Assembly (NCBI RefSeq): GCF_030157465.1
Contig: NZ_JAOAUU010000150.1
Span: forward strand, 1-35,473
Direction: 5' to 3'
DNA from: Zoogloea sp.
GTDB taxonomy: Bacteria > Pseudomonadota > Gammaproteobacteria > Burkholderiales > Rhodocyclaceae
DNA: 35,473 nucleotides
The notes under the pieces: model-generated
What the model saw: only the letters and a program-made list of their open reading frames with translations
Told to the model about the DNA's origin: nothing
Databases searched by the model: none
Part shown: in pieces, positions 15,709 to 23,940 of the stretch
How the letters are laid out: the number at the start of each line of letters is the position of its first letter
How positions within the stretch are numbered: position 1 is the stretch's first letter
Program-made: the position numbers and the translations under genes

Positions 15709-16548
15709 TTAAGGGGCAGCCTTGCGGCCCGCGGCTGCGCGGCGGTCACGTACATGGACGATCTTGCCGCGTTTGTCGAGTTCGAACAGATCGATCGCCT
15801 GGAGCAGCTCGCTGAGCTTGGCGTAGCCGTAATTGCGTGAGTCGAAAGAGGCCTGTTTGGAGATGTGCTGACCGACGGATCCCAGATGGGCCCAGCCGTC
15901 CTCCTCGGCCGCGGCTGCAACGGCTTTGCGCAGCAAGTTCACGAGGCGTGTGTCCCCTTTCAGTTCTTTTGAGCATTTTCGGGTGGTCTCGGGGAGCCGG
16001 GGCGGTATGGCCGGGGGTGAAGAGGCTGCGGCGGGAGGCGTGCTTTCAGGCGGCGGTGTTTCGGCCGGAGCAGCGGCCATCGTGGTTTGCGGGGCTGCCG
16101 GTGCATCGGGGGGTGTGCCCAGGGTTTCCAGGTACAGGAACTTCGAGCAGGCGTTGACGAAAGGCAAAGGCGTTTTTTGCTCGCCGAAACCGAAGACTTT
16201 CAATCCGTTCGCGCGGATGCGCATGACCAGCGGGGTAAAGTCGGAGTCACTCGATGCGAGGCAAAAGCCGTCGAGCTTTTGCGAGTACAGCAGATCCATC
16301 GCATCGATGCTCATGGCCATATCGGTGGCGTTCTTGCCCTTCGTGTAGGCAAATTGCTGGATCGGCTGAATGGCGTACTGGTGCAGGACTGCTTCCCAGC
16401 TGCGCAGTCCGGGGCTCTTCCAGTTTCCGTAGGCGCGGCGGATGTTGATCACGCCGTGCTTGGCCAGTTCGTCGAGGATTTCGTCGATTTTGTCCGCCGG
16501 GCTGTTGTCGGCGTCGATCAGAAGGGCGATGTGGTTTTCCGTGCTCAT
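15709..16548 (-). CDS. NYN-domain ribonuclease-like protein with C-terminal OST-HTH (LOTUS) domain
   Basis: A 279-residue protein with an N-terminal NYN (LabA/DUF88, PIN-like) nuclease domain at about 5-145 and a C-terminal OST-HTH/LOTUS domain at about 199-268. Candidate metal-binding acidic residues are D12 and D14 in LLIDADNSP, D76 in KNATDMAMSID and D101/D103 in ASSDSDFTPL. The linker (145-190) is Pro/Ala-rich and disordered. The OST-HTH part is recognised by LVNLLRKAV, the WAHLGSVGQHI helix-turn and KLSELLQAIDLFEL. In eukaryotic relatives such as MARF1 the pair binds and cleaves RNA; the bacterial target is unknown. The start overlaps the HDAC-family stop as ATGA, so the two are translationally coupled. 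Confidence 0.87.
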   Translation of the reverse strand: MSTENHIALLIDADNSPADKIDEILDELAKHGVINIRRAYGNWKSPGLRSWEAVLHQYAIQPIQQFAYTKGKNATDMAMSIDAMDLLYSQKLDGFCLASSDSDFTPLVMRIRANGLKVFGFGEQKTPLPFVNACSKFLYLETLGTPPDAPAAPQTTMAAAPAETPPPESTPPAAASSPPAIPPRLPETTRKCSKELKGDTRLVNLLRKAVAAAAEEDGWAHLGSVGQHISKQASFDSRNYGYAKLSELLQAIDLFELDKRGKIVHVRDRRAAAGRKAAP

Positions 16549-17462
16549 GGTGCGCTTTGTTGAGGTGACGTAAAGACTCGGCGGGCGGTTTCGATGGTCG
16601 CTGCGTGAATGCTCACCGTGTCGTCGATCTGCCGGGCGTAACCCCCGGCCATGGCGATGGCAACCGGCAGATTGCGGCGGCGGCATTCGGACAGGACGAG
16701 TTCGTCCCGCGCGGCGAGGCCGGCCTTGGTGAGCTTGAGGCGTCCGAGGCGGTCGTCCTCGAAGGGGTCGGCGCCGGCCAGGTAGATCACGAGCCGGGGC
16801 TGGCTGGCAAACACGGGGATGAGGGCCTCGTCGAGGGCATCGAGATAGCCGACATCCCCGGTGCCGTCGGGCAGTTCCACGTCGAGATCGCTGGTTTCCT
16901 TTTCGAAGGGGTAGTTGCGGGCGCCGTGGATGCTGAAGGTGAAACAGTCCGGCCGCTTGGCCAGGATGGCGGCGGTGCCGTTGCCCTGGTGCACGTCACA
17001 GTCGATGATCGCGATGCGTTCGACACGGCCTTCGGCGCGCAGGGTCAGCGCGGCGATGGCCGCGTCGTTGAAGACGCAGAAGCCCTCGCCGCGGTCGCGG
17101 AAGGCGTGGTGGGTGCCGCCGGCCAGGTTGGCCGCGCAGCCGCTGTCGAGCGCGGCGCGGCAGGCGGCCAGCGTGGCGCCGGCCGAGCGGCGGGAGCGCT
17201 CGACCATGGCCTCGGACCACGGAAAACCGATACGCCGCGCCTCGTGCGCGTCGAGCGTGCCGCGCACGATCCGCTGCAGGTAGCCGGCGTCGTGGGCGCG
17301 CAGGATTTCCGTATCGCTGGCGGCGGCGGGCACGTGGAAATCGTTGGCGCCGAAGTGCCCGGAGGCGGCAAGACGCTCGCGCAGGCGGGCGTATTTCTCC
17401 ATCGGAAAACGGTGGCCCGGGGGCAGCGGAAGAACAAAGTGGTCGGCGTAGAAAAGTTTCAT
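16545..17462 (-). CDS. Histone deacetylase superfamily protein
   Basis: A 305-residue zinc-dependent deacetylase of the HDAC/acetylpolyamine amidohydrolase superfamily. The catalytic His pair is H118-H119 in GGTHHAF, zinc ligands are D156 and H158 in DCDVHQGNG and D232 in GADPFEDD, and the transition-state tyrosine is in MAGGYA. The compact size and KETSDLDVELPDGTGD segment resemble the class IV-like bacterial branch. The substrate could be an acetylated protein lysine or a small acetylated amine; sequence does not decide. It is the first gene of the minus-strand run and is coupled by a 4-base overlap to the NYN/OST-HTH gene. It is divergent from the M20 amidohydrolase across 80 bases. Confidence 0.93.
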   Translation of the reverse strand: MKLFYADHFVLPLPPGHRFPMEKYARLRERLAASGHFGANDFHVPAAASDTEILRAHDAGYLQRIVRGTLDAHEARRIGFPWSEAMVERSRRSAGATLAACRAALDSGCAANLAGGTHHAFRDRGEGFCVFNDAAIAALTLRAEGRVERIAIIDCDVHQGNGTAAILAKRPDCFTFSIHGARNYPFEKETSDLDVELPDGTGDVGYLDALDEALIPVFASQPRLVIYLAGADPFEDDRLGRLKLTKAGLAARDELVLSECRRRNLPVAIAMAGGYARQIDDTVSIHAATIETARRVFTSPQQSAP

Positions 17463-17494
17463 GGGTTCAAGTGGTGGGGCGCCGCGGGCGGCGC

Positions 17495-17503
17495 TGCTAT
17501 CAT
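17495..17503 (+). promoter_or_regulatory. Possible extended -10 promoter of the M20 gene
   Basis: TGC-TATCAT (17495-17503) is an extended -10 element (TGn plus five of six consensus bases) 39 bases before the ATG at 17543. No -35 box is evident, as is usual for extended -10 promoters. It lies in the 80-base divergent gap. Confidence 0.42.
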
Positions 17504-17542
17504 TTCCGGGTCAAGGCCAGGGGCCGATCATCGGGACGCATC

Positions 17543-18712
17543 ATGCATCTTCTAGACACGCTGCGCGGTGAGCACGCGGACATTACCGCGATTCGCCGCG
17601 ACATCCATGCCCATCCTGAACTCGCTTTCGAGGAGCATCGCACCGCCGCGCTGGTGGCCGCGCGGCTCGAAGCGCTGGGCATCGAAACCCACCGCGGCAT
17701 CGGCCAGACCGGAGTGGTCGGTGTGCTGCGCGCCGGCTCGGGTTCGCGAGCCATCGGCCTGCGTGCCGACATGGACGCGCTGCCGATCCAGGAGAAAAAC
17801 GATTTTAACCACCACTCGCGCCACGCCGGCCGGATGCACGCCTGTGGCCACGACGGCCACACGGCCATGTTGCTGGGGGCGGCGGCCCACCTGAGCCGCA
17901 ATCCCGAGTTCGACGGCACCGTTTATTTTTTGTTCCAGCCTGCCGAGGAGGGCGAGGGCGGCGCGCCGGCGATGATCGACGACGGCCTCTTCGAGCGTTT
18001 TCCGATGGAGGCGGTGTTTGGCCTCCACAACTGGCCGGGGCTGCCGCTGGGGCAGATCGCCGTGCATCGCGGGCCGGTAATGGCTTGCGCCGACCGTTTC
18101 GACATCGAGATCCGGGGCCACGGCGCTCATGCCGCCATGCCGCACCAGGGCATCGACCCGGTGCTGGCCGGGGCGGCGCTGGTGCAGGCGCTGCAATCGG
18201 TGGTCGCCCGCAATGTCGACCCGCAGGATGCGGCCGTGCTGTCGCTGACCCAGTTTCATGCCGGTGACGCCTACAACGTGATTCCCGACGTGGCGAAGAT
18301 TGGCGGAACGGTGCGTGCCTTTCGGCCGGAAATCCGCGCCCAGGTTGAAGACGCGATGCAGCGCATCTGCGCGGGCGTGGGCGCGGCGTTTGGCGCCAAC
18401 GTGCATTTCGAGTACCGCCGCGGCTACCCTCCGACCATCAACAGCGTTGCCGAGGCCGAGTTCTGCATGAAGGTGGCGGCCGAGGTGTGCGGCGAAACCA
18501 AGGTTTCCATCGATCCCAAGCCCAGCATGGGCGCCGAGGATTTCTCGTACTTCCTGCAGGAAAAGCCGGGCTGCTACGTGTGGCTCGGCAACGGGCCGGG
18601 CGAGGGCGGCTGCACGCTGCACAATCCCCACTACGATTTCAACGACGAGGCGATTCCGTTTGGCGTTGCCTACTGGGTGAGGCTGGTGCAGCGCTGGCTG
18701 GCGGATGCCTGA
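17543..18712 (+). CDS. M20 family amidohydrolase (hippurate hydrolase-like)
   Basis: A 389-residue cytosolic metallo-amidohydrolase of the M20D group, which removes acyl groups from N-acyl amino acids such as hippurate or from indole-amino acid conjugates. The metal-site motifs are IGLRADMDALP (71-81), HACGHDGHTAM with C101 and H103, the catalytic glutamate in QPAEEGEGG (E135/E136), and H161-region GLHNWPG. The dimerisation domain (RFDIEIRGHGAHAAMPHQG) and the closing SMGAEDFSYF motif are intact, so an active enzyme is likely. No signal peptide. It is monocistronic or leads into the universal stress protein 192 bases later. The natural substrate cannot be named from context. Confidence 0.93.
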   Translation: MHLLDTLRGEHADITAIRRDIHAHPELAFEEHRTAALVAARLEALGIETHRGIGQTGVVGVLRAGSGSRAIGLRADMDALPIQEKNDFNHHSRHAGRMHACGHDGHTAMLLGAAAHLSRNPEFDGTVYFLFQPAEEGEGGAPAMIDDGLFERFPMEAVFGLHNWPGLPLGQIAVHRGPVMACADRFDIEIRGHGAHAAMPHQGIDPVLAGAALVQALQSVVARNVDPQDAAVLSLTQFHAGDAYNVIPDVAKIGGTVRAFRPEIRAQVEDAMQRICAGVGAAFGANVHFEYRRGYPPTINSVAEAEFCMKVAAEVCGETKVSIDPKPSMGAEDFSYFLQEKPGCYVWLGNGPGEGGCTLHNPHYDFNDEAIPFGVAYWVRLVQRWLADA

Positions 18713-18771
18713 TGCGCCTTTCGCGCCCGGCCGGCGGGCTTGAGGGGAACAATCCGGGGGGCGATCAGTCT

Positions 18772-18798
18772 TCAGGAAGGGGCCCCGTGATTTCCTGA
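18772..18798. repeat. Inverted repeat between M20 and universal stress genes
   Basis: TCAGGAA (18772-18778) and TTCCTGA (18792-18798) form a 7-bp stem with a loop containing GGGGCCCC. No T-run follows. It could be a weak terminator for the M20 gene or an operator for the stress gene. The rest of the 192-base gap shows no clear promoter. Confidence 0.38.
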
Positions 18799-18904
18799 CG
18801 CGCCGCTTGCGCTTGAGCAGGAGCCCCCGGAAACCCGCCTGCTTCATGGCGGCCGTTCGAGCCCCGACAACCCGGGTGGGCATCGCGGCAAAAGGGACGC
18901 ATCC

Positions 18905-19789
18905 ATGACAAAACTCAAGCACCTGCTTGCAGCAACCGATCTTTCCGGTCCGGCCCGCCATGCTGTCGAGCGCGCCGCCCTGGTCAGCAAGGAAACCGGC
19001 GCGCCCCTGGATCTGCTGCATGTGGCCAACCTTGCCCCGCTGGAGCGGCTCCGGCTGCTCATGATGGAATCGCCGGACGCCTTGCAGCAGCGGGTGCTTG
19101 CCAGCGCGCGGCGCAAACTGCTCGACCTGGGCGCGGCGCTGCTCGAACGCTACGCCGTTTCGCCCGGCATCCGGGTGGTGGAGGGAAGCCTCCTGGACGA
19201 GTTGGCCCGGGAGGCCGACGCAATGCTCACCAGCCTGATTGTCTGCGGGGCCCAGGGTGAAAGTTTCGTGCGGCATTTGTTGCTGGGCTCGACCGCCGAA
19301 CGCATGCTCAGCCTGACGAAGTGCCCCATGCTGGTGGTCAAGCAGATTGCTCACGAGCCTTATCGCACGCTGCTTGTGCCGGTCGATTTTTCGGCATCGT
19401 CCCTGCCTGCCATTCGGCATGCCCGGCTGGTTGCGCCGGGGGCCGAGATCGTTCTGCTGCACACCTTCGAAGTGCCTTTCGAGGGCCATCTGCGCTATGC
19501 CAGCGTGGATAAGGACACCATCAACCGCTACCGCGTCGTGGCCAGGAACGAGGCACTCCTGCGTGTGCAGGCCTTGAGTTCGGAGGCCGACCTGCCCCCC
19601 GGCAAGGTTCGTTACTTGGTTGCGCACGGCAGCCCGGCGGTGCGCATCCTCGAGCAGGAGCAGGAGCAAAACTGCGATCTGATCGTGATGGGCAAGCACG
19701 GCGAAAGTGCCCTCGAAGATCTGTTGATCGGCAGTGTGACCAAGCGTGTTCTGGCCGAATCCCAGTGCGATGTGCTGGTGTCGGTGTGA
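18905..19789 (+). CDS. Tandem-domain universal stress protein
   Basis: A 294-residue cytosolic protein with two UspA domains in a row (about 1-147 and 152-294). Both keep the ATP-binding signature G-x2-G-x9-G-S: GAQGESFVRHLLLGS in the first and GKHGESALEDLLIGS in the second, so both halves probably bind ATP, as in UspE/TeaD-like relatives. Such proteins help survival under starvation, oxygen limitation or membrane stress; the exact role is unknown. An AAAAGGGA lies 11 bases before the ATG. It stands alone, with the permease gene starting 126 bases downstream. No FNR-type site is seen upstream. Confidence 0.93.
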   Translation: MTKLKHLLAATDLSGPARHAVERAALVSKETGAPLDLLHVANLAPLERLRLLMMESPDALQQRVLASARRKLLDLGAALLERYAVSPGIRVVEGSLLDELAREADAMLTSLIVCGAQGESFVRHLLLGSTAERMLSLTKCPMLVVKQIAHEPYRTLLVPVDFSASSLPAIRHARLVAPGAEIVLLHTFEVPFEGHLRYASVDKDTINRYRVVARNEALLRVQALSSEADLPPGKVRYLVAHGSPAVRILEQEQEQNCDLIVMGKHGESALEDLLIGSVTKRVLAESQCDVLVSV

Positions 19790-19800
19790 TCCTGTTTGTT

Positions 19801-19820
19801 CGTGAATTCTTCGTTTCACG
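19801..19820. repeat. Hairpin after the universal stress gene
   Basis: CGTGAA (19801-19806) pairs with TTCACG (19815-19820) around an 8-base loop. It lies 12 bases after the stop codon, so it may be a terminator, but no T-run follows. Confidence 0.32.
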
Positions 19821-19869
19821 CCCGGCGCTGCCCAGAGGCCTTTGAGCCGATGTGTTTAGCTGTTCTTCT

Positions 19870-19885
19870 CGCCGGAGTTCCGGCG
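19870..19885. repeat. Perfect palindrome upstream of the permease gene
   Basis: CGCCGGA-GT-TCCGGCG is a perfect inverted repeat with a 2-base centre, too tight for an RNA hairpin without fraying, and therefore more like a protein-binding site. It ends 30 bases before the permease ATG. The regulator is not identifiable. Confidence 0.42.
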
Positions 19886-19915
19886 CCGCTTCATTACCTT
19901 TGATTGCCCGTATCC

Positions 19916-22396
19916 ATGTTTCCCCTTTCCCTTCGCATGCTTCGCCGCGACCTGCGCGCCGGAGAACTGGGCCTGCTGCTGGTGGCACTGGTCATTGCCG
20001 TTGCCAGCCTGACCAGTGTCGGATTCTTTACCGACCGGGTGGCTCAGGCGCTCACGCGCGAGGCCAACCAGTTGCTTGGCGGCGACCTGGTGCTGGTTGC
20101 GGATCACACCCTCGACCCGGCCTATCGCACCGAGGCAGACCGGCGCGGCCTGCGCTCGGTGGTGTCCGCCACCTTTACCAGCATGGCCAGCCTGGGCGAG
20201 GGTGCCCAGCTGGCGGGCGTCAAGGTGGTCGAGGATGGTCACCCGCTGCGTGGCTCGGTGCGCCTTGCGCCGGGGCTCAATCAGCCCGATGCGCCGGCCA
20301 AGGGCATTCCGGCTGCGGGCGAGTTGTGGCTTGACGAGCGCCTGGCCAGCGCCCTCGGCGCCAAGCCCGGCGACGTGATCGGGCTTGGCGCTTCGCGTTT
20401 CCGGATGGCGGCCGTGCTGTCCTTTGAATCCGACCGTGGCGCGAACTTCTTCAGCCTGCTGCCGCGGCTGGTGATCAATGCGGTCGACCTGCCGGCAACC
20501 GGTCTGGTCCAGCCTGGCAGCCGGGTTTTCTATCGTCTGCACGTGGCCGGCGAGCCTGCCGCCGTGGCGGGGTTCGAGCGCTGGGCCAAGGCCCGGCTGG
20601 GGCGTGGCGAAAGCCTCGAGAACGTCGACAACGCGCGTCCCGAAGTGCGCAGCACCCTCGACCGCGCCGAGCGCTTCCTGCGCTTTGCGGCCATGCTGGC
20701 GGTGGTGCTGGCGGCGGTGGCGGTGGGGCTCGCCACCCGGCGTTTCGTCGAGCGCCACCTGGATGGCTGCGCGGTGATGCGCTGCCTTGGCGCCCGTCAG
20801 CCGCAACTGCTGCGGATGTTCATCGGCGAATTTGCGCTGCTGGGCCTGGCTGCCGGTGTGGTGGGCTGCGTGCTGGGTTTTGGCGTGCAGTTCGTGCTCG
20901 AGGGCTTGCTTGGCGAGCTGGTCGGCTTTGCGCTGCCGGCGCCGGGCTGGTGGCCGGTGGCCCACGGGCTGGCGGTGTCGCTGCTGCTGTTGCTGGGCTT
21001 TGCGCTGCCGCCCCTGATTCGCCTGGGGCGGGTGTCCACCCTGCGCGTGTTGCGTCGGGAATGGAACGGCATGGCCGCGCGCGAAGGCCTGGCCTGGGGC
21101 CTCGGCGCGCTGGTGCTCGCCGGGCTTCTGGTCGGCATCGCCCGCGATGTGCTGCTGGGGGCCTGGGTGGTGGGTGGTTTTGCGCTGGCCTTTGCGGTGT
21201 ATGGCCTGGTGGCCTGGCTGGTGCTGGGGCTGCTCGGGCGGGTGCGGGGAGGGGCTGGCAGCGGCTGGCGCTATGGCCTTGCGGCGCTGCGGCGGCGGCC
21301 GATGGCGAGCCTGGTGCAGGTGCTGGCCCTTGGCATGGGCCTCACGGCCCTGCTGCTCCTGACCCTCGTGCGCGGCGACCTGCTGGCCAACTGGAAGCAG
21401 GCGACGCCGGCAGATGCGCCCAACCGTTTCGTGATCAACATCCAGCCCGATCAGCTTGATCCGCTGCGTACGTTTTTCAAGGATTCGGCCCGTGGTGAGC
21501 CGGCCTTGCAGCCGATGATCCGCGGCCGGCTGGTGGCCGTGAACGGTCGTGCGGTGGGGCCGGACGATTACGCCGAAGACCGCGCCAAGCGCCTCGTGGA
21601 CCGGGATTTCAACCTGTCTTTCGATGCGCGCATGCCGGATGGCAACAGTGTTGTGGCCGGGCGCTGGCACGGTGCGGGGAAGGTCTCCGAGTTCTCCGTC
21701 GAGCAGGGCCTGGCCCAGACGCTGGGCCTTGAGCTGGGTGACGTGCTGAGCTTCGAGATTGCCGGCAAGCGCAGCGAGGCGCGCATCACCAGCCTGCGCA
21801 AGCTCGACTGGGATTCGATGAGGGTGAACTTCTTCGTCATTGCCGCGCCCGGCATGCTCGAAAGCTATCCGGCCAGCTACATCACCAGCTTTTACCTGCC
21901 GCCGGCACAGATGGACTTTGCCAACCGGCTGGTGGCGGCCTTTCCCAACTTCACGGTGATCGACGTGGCGGCGGTGATCGGGCAGATCCAGGGCATGGTG
22001 GACCAGCTCATTTCGGCGGTGCAGTTTGTGTTTGCCTTTGCAGTAGTGGCCGGCGTCGTGGTGTTGTTTGGGGCGCTGCAGGCCACCCACGACGAGCGCG
22101 AGAAGGAGCTTTCCATTCTGCGTACCCTTGGCGCCCGCAACGCCCAGTTGCGGTCTGCCCTGCTGGCCGAGTTCGCCGTGCTGGGCGTGGTGTCCGGCGC
22201 GCTGGCGGGCGTGGGGGCTACCGGGATCGGCTGGGCCTTGGGGCGCTTCGTATTCAAGCTGCCCTATTTGCCCAGCGGCCTGCCGGTGCTGGTGGGGGCG
22301 CTTGCCGGGTGCGCGGTGGTGATGCTGGCTGGCTGGCTGGGGACGCGTCATCTCCTCTCCCGGCCGCCGCTGGCCAGCCTGCGTGCGCTGAGCTGA
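19916..22396 (+). CDS. YbbP-like ABC transporter permease (FtsX superfamily)
   Basis: An 826-residue inner-membrane protein of the MacB/FtsX permease superfamily, with the YbbP layout. An N-terminal helix (about 18-36) is followed by a large periplasmic domain (45-245), a first FtsX block (about 252-365), further helices to about 470, a second periplasmic domain (480-690) and a second FtsX block (694-820). The REKELSILRTLGARNAQL helix is the coupling motif contacting the ATPase. Relatives pair with the YbbA-type ATPase to extract lipids or proteins from the membrane, but no ATPase gene is in this window. ATG 19916 is preferred to the TTG four codons earlier (19904). It ends 26 bases before rmuC. 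Confidence 0.9.
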   Translation: MFPLSLRMLRRDLRAGELGLLLVALVIAVASLTSVGFFTDRVAQALTREANQLLGGDLVLVADHTLDPAYRTEADRRGLRSVVSATFTSMASLGEGAQLAGVKVVEDGHPLRGSVRLAPGLNQPDAPAKGIPAAGELWLDERLASALGAKPGDVIGLGASRFRMAAVLSFESDRGANFFSLLPRLVINAVDLPATGLVQPGSRVFYRLHVAGEPAAVAGFERWAKARLGRGESLENVDNARPEVRSTLDRAERFLRFAAMLAVVLAAVAVGLATRRFVERHLDGCAVMRCLGARQPQLLRMFIGEFALLGLAAGVVGCVLGFGVQFVLEGLLGELVGFALPAPGWWPVAHGLAVSLLLLLGFALPPLIRLGRVSTLRVLRREWNGMAAREGLAWGLGALVLAGLLVGIARDVLLGAWVVGGFALAFAVYGLVAWLVLGLLGRVRGGAGSGWRYGLAALRRRPMASLVQVLALGMGLTALLLLTLVRGDLLANWKQATPADAPNRFVINIQPDQLDPLRTFFKDSARGEPALQPMIRGRLVAVNGRAVGPDDYAEDRAKRLVDRDFNLSFDARMPDGNSVVAGRWHGAGKVSEFSVEQGLAQTLGLELGDVLSFEIAGKRSEARITSLRKLDWDSMRVNFFVIAAPGMLESYPASYITSFYLPPAQMDFANRLVAAFPNFTVIDVAAVIGQIQGMVDQLISAVQFVFAFAVVAGVVVLFGALQATHDEREKELSILRTLGARNAQLRSALLAEFAVLGVVSGALAGVGATGIGWALGRFVFKLPYLPSGLPVLVGALAGCAVVMLAGWLGTRHLLSRPPLASLRALS

Positions 22397-22422
22397 TTCG
22401 GTGGCCGGGTATACTTCAGCCG

Positions 22423-23823
22423 ATGAATCCTGATGCCTCTTCTGTTTTTTCTGCGTTTTTGCCGTGGCTTGTGGCCGCCCTCGTGTTTGTTTTTGCCGCG
22501 GCTGTATGGCTGGTGCTGCAAATGGGGCGGCTGGGGCAGCGTGTCGATAGCCGCTTTGCCGAGCAGCATCTGCAGTTTGTAAGGGAATTGCAGGCCAGCT
22601 CCACGGCCGGCAGCGACCGGGTGATCGACCTCGTGGCCGGCGAGGTGGACAACCTGCGTGATCGCCTCGACGCCGAGCAGGCCGCGTCCCGGCATGCCCT
22701 CCAGCAACTGCATCTCGCGCTGCTGGGCCAGCTTGGCAGCCAGAAGGAGGAAATGACACTGCGTCTCGCCGATCTGGCCAACGCCTTTGCCGCCGGCCAG
22801 GAAAAACTGCGCACCGAGATGCTGGCCGAAACCCTTAAAACCTTGTCCGAACATGCCCGCGCCGACCGGGAGCTGCTGCAAAGCGGGCTCAAGAACGCCT
22901 CCGAGCAGCTCGGCAGCAGCATCGAGGCCATGAACCGCACCGTGGGCGAGCGCCTGGAGGCGATCACCGGCCACGTGAACCTGCGCCTCGACGAGGGCTT
23001 TCGCAAGACCAACGAAACCTTCACCAGCGTGATGGCGCGGCTGGCCACCATTGACGAAGCCCAGAAGAAAATCGGCGATCTGACCACCAACGTGGTGAGC
23101 CTGCAGGAGCTGCTCGGCGACAAGCGCGCCCGCGGAGCCTTCGGAGAAGTGCAGCTCGAAGCGCTGGTGCGCAACGCCCTGCCGCCCGAAAGCTTCGACT
23201 TCCAGTTCACCCTGCCCAACGGCACCCGCGCCGACTGCGTGCTGCGCCTGCCCGAGCCCACCGGCATGGTGGTGGTCGATTCGAAGTTTCCGCTCGAAAA
23301 CTATCACCGCATGTTTGAAGGCGAAGTGGGTGATCTCGAGCGTCGCGCCGCGCAAACGGCGTTCAGAAACGACGTGAAGCGGCACGTGGATGCCATTGCC
23401 GGAAAATATATTCAGCCCGACGTTACCTCGGACGGCGCGGTGATGTTTGTGCCGGCCGAGGCCGTGTTCGCCGAGATTCACGCCTACCACGCCGAAGTGG
23501 TGGCCTACGCGATGACGCGCCGGGTGTGGATCGTGTCGCCCACCACGCTGATGGCGGTGCTCAACACCGCCCGTGCCGTGCTCAAGGACGTGGAAACCCG
23601 CAAGCAGATTCACGTCATCAAGGATGCCCTCGGCAAGCTCGCCAAGGATTTCAGCCGTTTCGACGAACGCATGCAGAAACTCGCCACCCACATCCGCCAG
23701 GCCGGCGAGGATGTGGCCGAGGTTCAGACTTCGTCGCGCAAGATCACGGCCCACTTCCAGCGCATCGAGGCGGCCCAGCTGGATGATTTGCCGGTCGCCC
23801 TGCCCGAGGCGCCGGCCGGCTGA
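22423..23823 (+). CDS. rmuC: DNA recombination protein RmuC
   Basis: A 466-residue member of the RmuC family, which limits inversion recombination at short inverted repeats and is thought to be a nuclease. An N-terminal membrane helix (about 13-31) is followed by a long coiled coil (35-220) and the RmuC domain (230-430). The domain is recognised by LGDKRARGAFGEVQLE, VVVDSKFPLENYHRM (PD-(D/E)xK-like acidic/lysine pair) and VSPTTLMAVLNTAR. The length is close to the E. coli protein (475). It probably shares a transcript with the permease 26 bases upstream. A perfect 9-bp hairpin follows the stop codon directly. The frame is open upstream to 22309, but that part overlaps the permease. Confidence 0.94.
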   Translation: MNPDASSVFSAFLPWLVAALVFVFAAAVWLVLQMGRLGQRVDSRFAEQHLQFVRELQASSTAGSDRVIDLVAGEVDNLRDRLDAEQAASRHALQQLHLALLGQLGSQKEEMTLRLADLANAFAAGQEKLRTEMLAETLKTLSEHARADRELLQSGLKNASEQLGSSIEAMNRTVGERLEAITGHVNLRLDEGFRKTNETFTSVMARLATIDEAQKKIGDLTTNVVSLQELLGDKRARGAFGEVQLEALVRNALPPESFDFQFTLPNGTRADCVLRLPEPTGMVVVDSKFPLENYHRMFEGEVGDLERRAAQTAFRNDVKRHVDAIAGKYIQPDVTSDGAVMFVPAEAVFAEIHAYHAEVVAYAMTRRVWIVSPTTLMAVLNTARAVLKDVETRKQIHVIKDALGKLAKDFSRFDERMQKLATHIRQAGEDVAEVQTSSRKITAHFQRIEAAQLDDLPVALPEAPAG

Positions 23824-23824
23824 G

Positions 23825-23845
23825 CGGGTCGGCTCTGCCGACCCG
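23825..23845. repeat. Perfect 9-bp hairpin right after rmuC
   Basis: CGGGTCGGC (23825-23833), loop TCT, GCCGACCCG (23837-23845) begin one base after the rmuC stop. The stem is very strong, but no T-run follows. It could be a U-less terminator or a 3'-end protecting structure. Confidence 0.55.
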
Positions 23846-23914
23846 TCGCGGGATTGGGAGCCCGTCCGCGAATACAAGGCCGACGCCGGGTTATTTACGG
23901 ACAAGCTCTACTAA

Positions 23915-23940
23915 GATGAGTATCAAAGGGCTTGCTCATC
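23915..23940. repeat. Inverted repeat in the leader of the hybrid kinase
   Basis: GATGAG (23915-23920) and CTCATC (23935-23940) flank 14 bases. The right arm ends two bases before the ribosome-binding site GGAGGG (23943-23948), so it may influence translation or be an operator. Six-bp arms are modest evidence. Confidence 0.4.

Noticed and set aside
17552-19819. 755-residue minus-strand open frame across the M20 and universal stress genes
   Set aside because: It spans two unrelated well-conserved genes and their intergenic region and has no motifs of its own.
22410-22415. TATACT as a -10 box giving a leaderless rmuC message
   Set aside because: No -35 or extended -10 element accompanies it and the permease gene ends only 26 bases upstream, so cotranscription is simpler.
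19856-22759. 967-residue minus-strand open frame antisense to the permease and rmuC
   Set aside because: The composition (His, Gln, Arg, Pro rich) is typical of reverse-complement shadows of hydrophobic high-GC genes.
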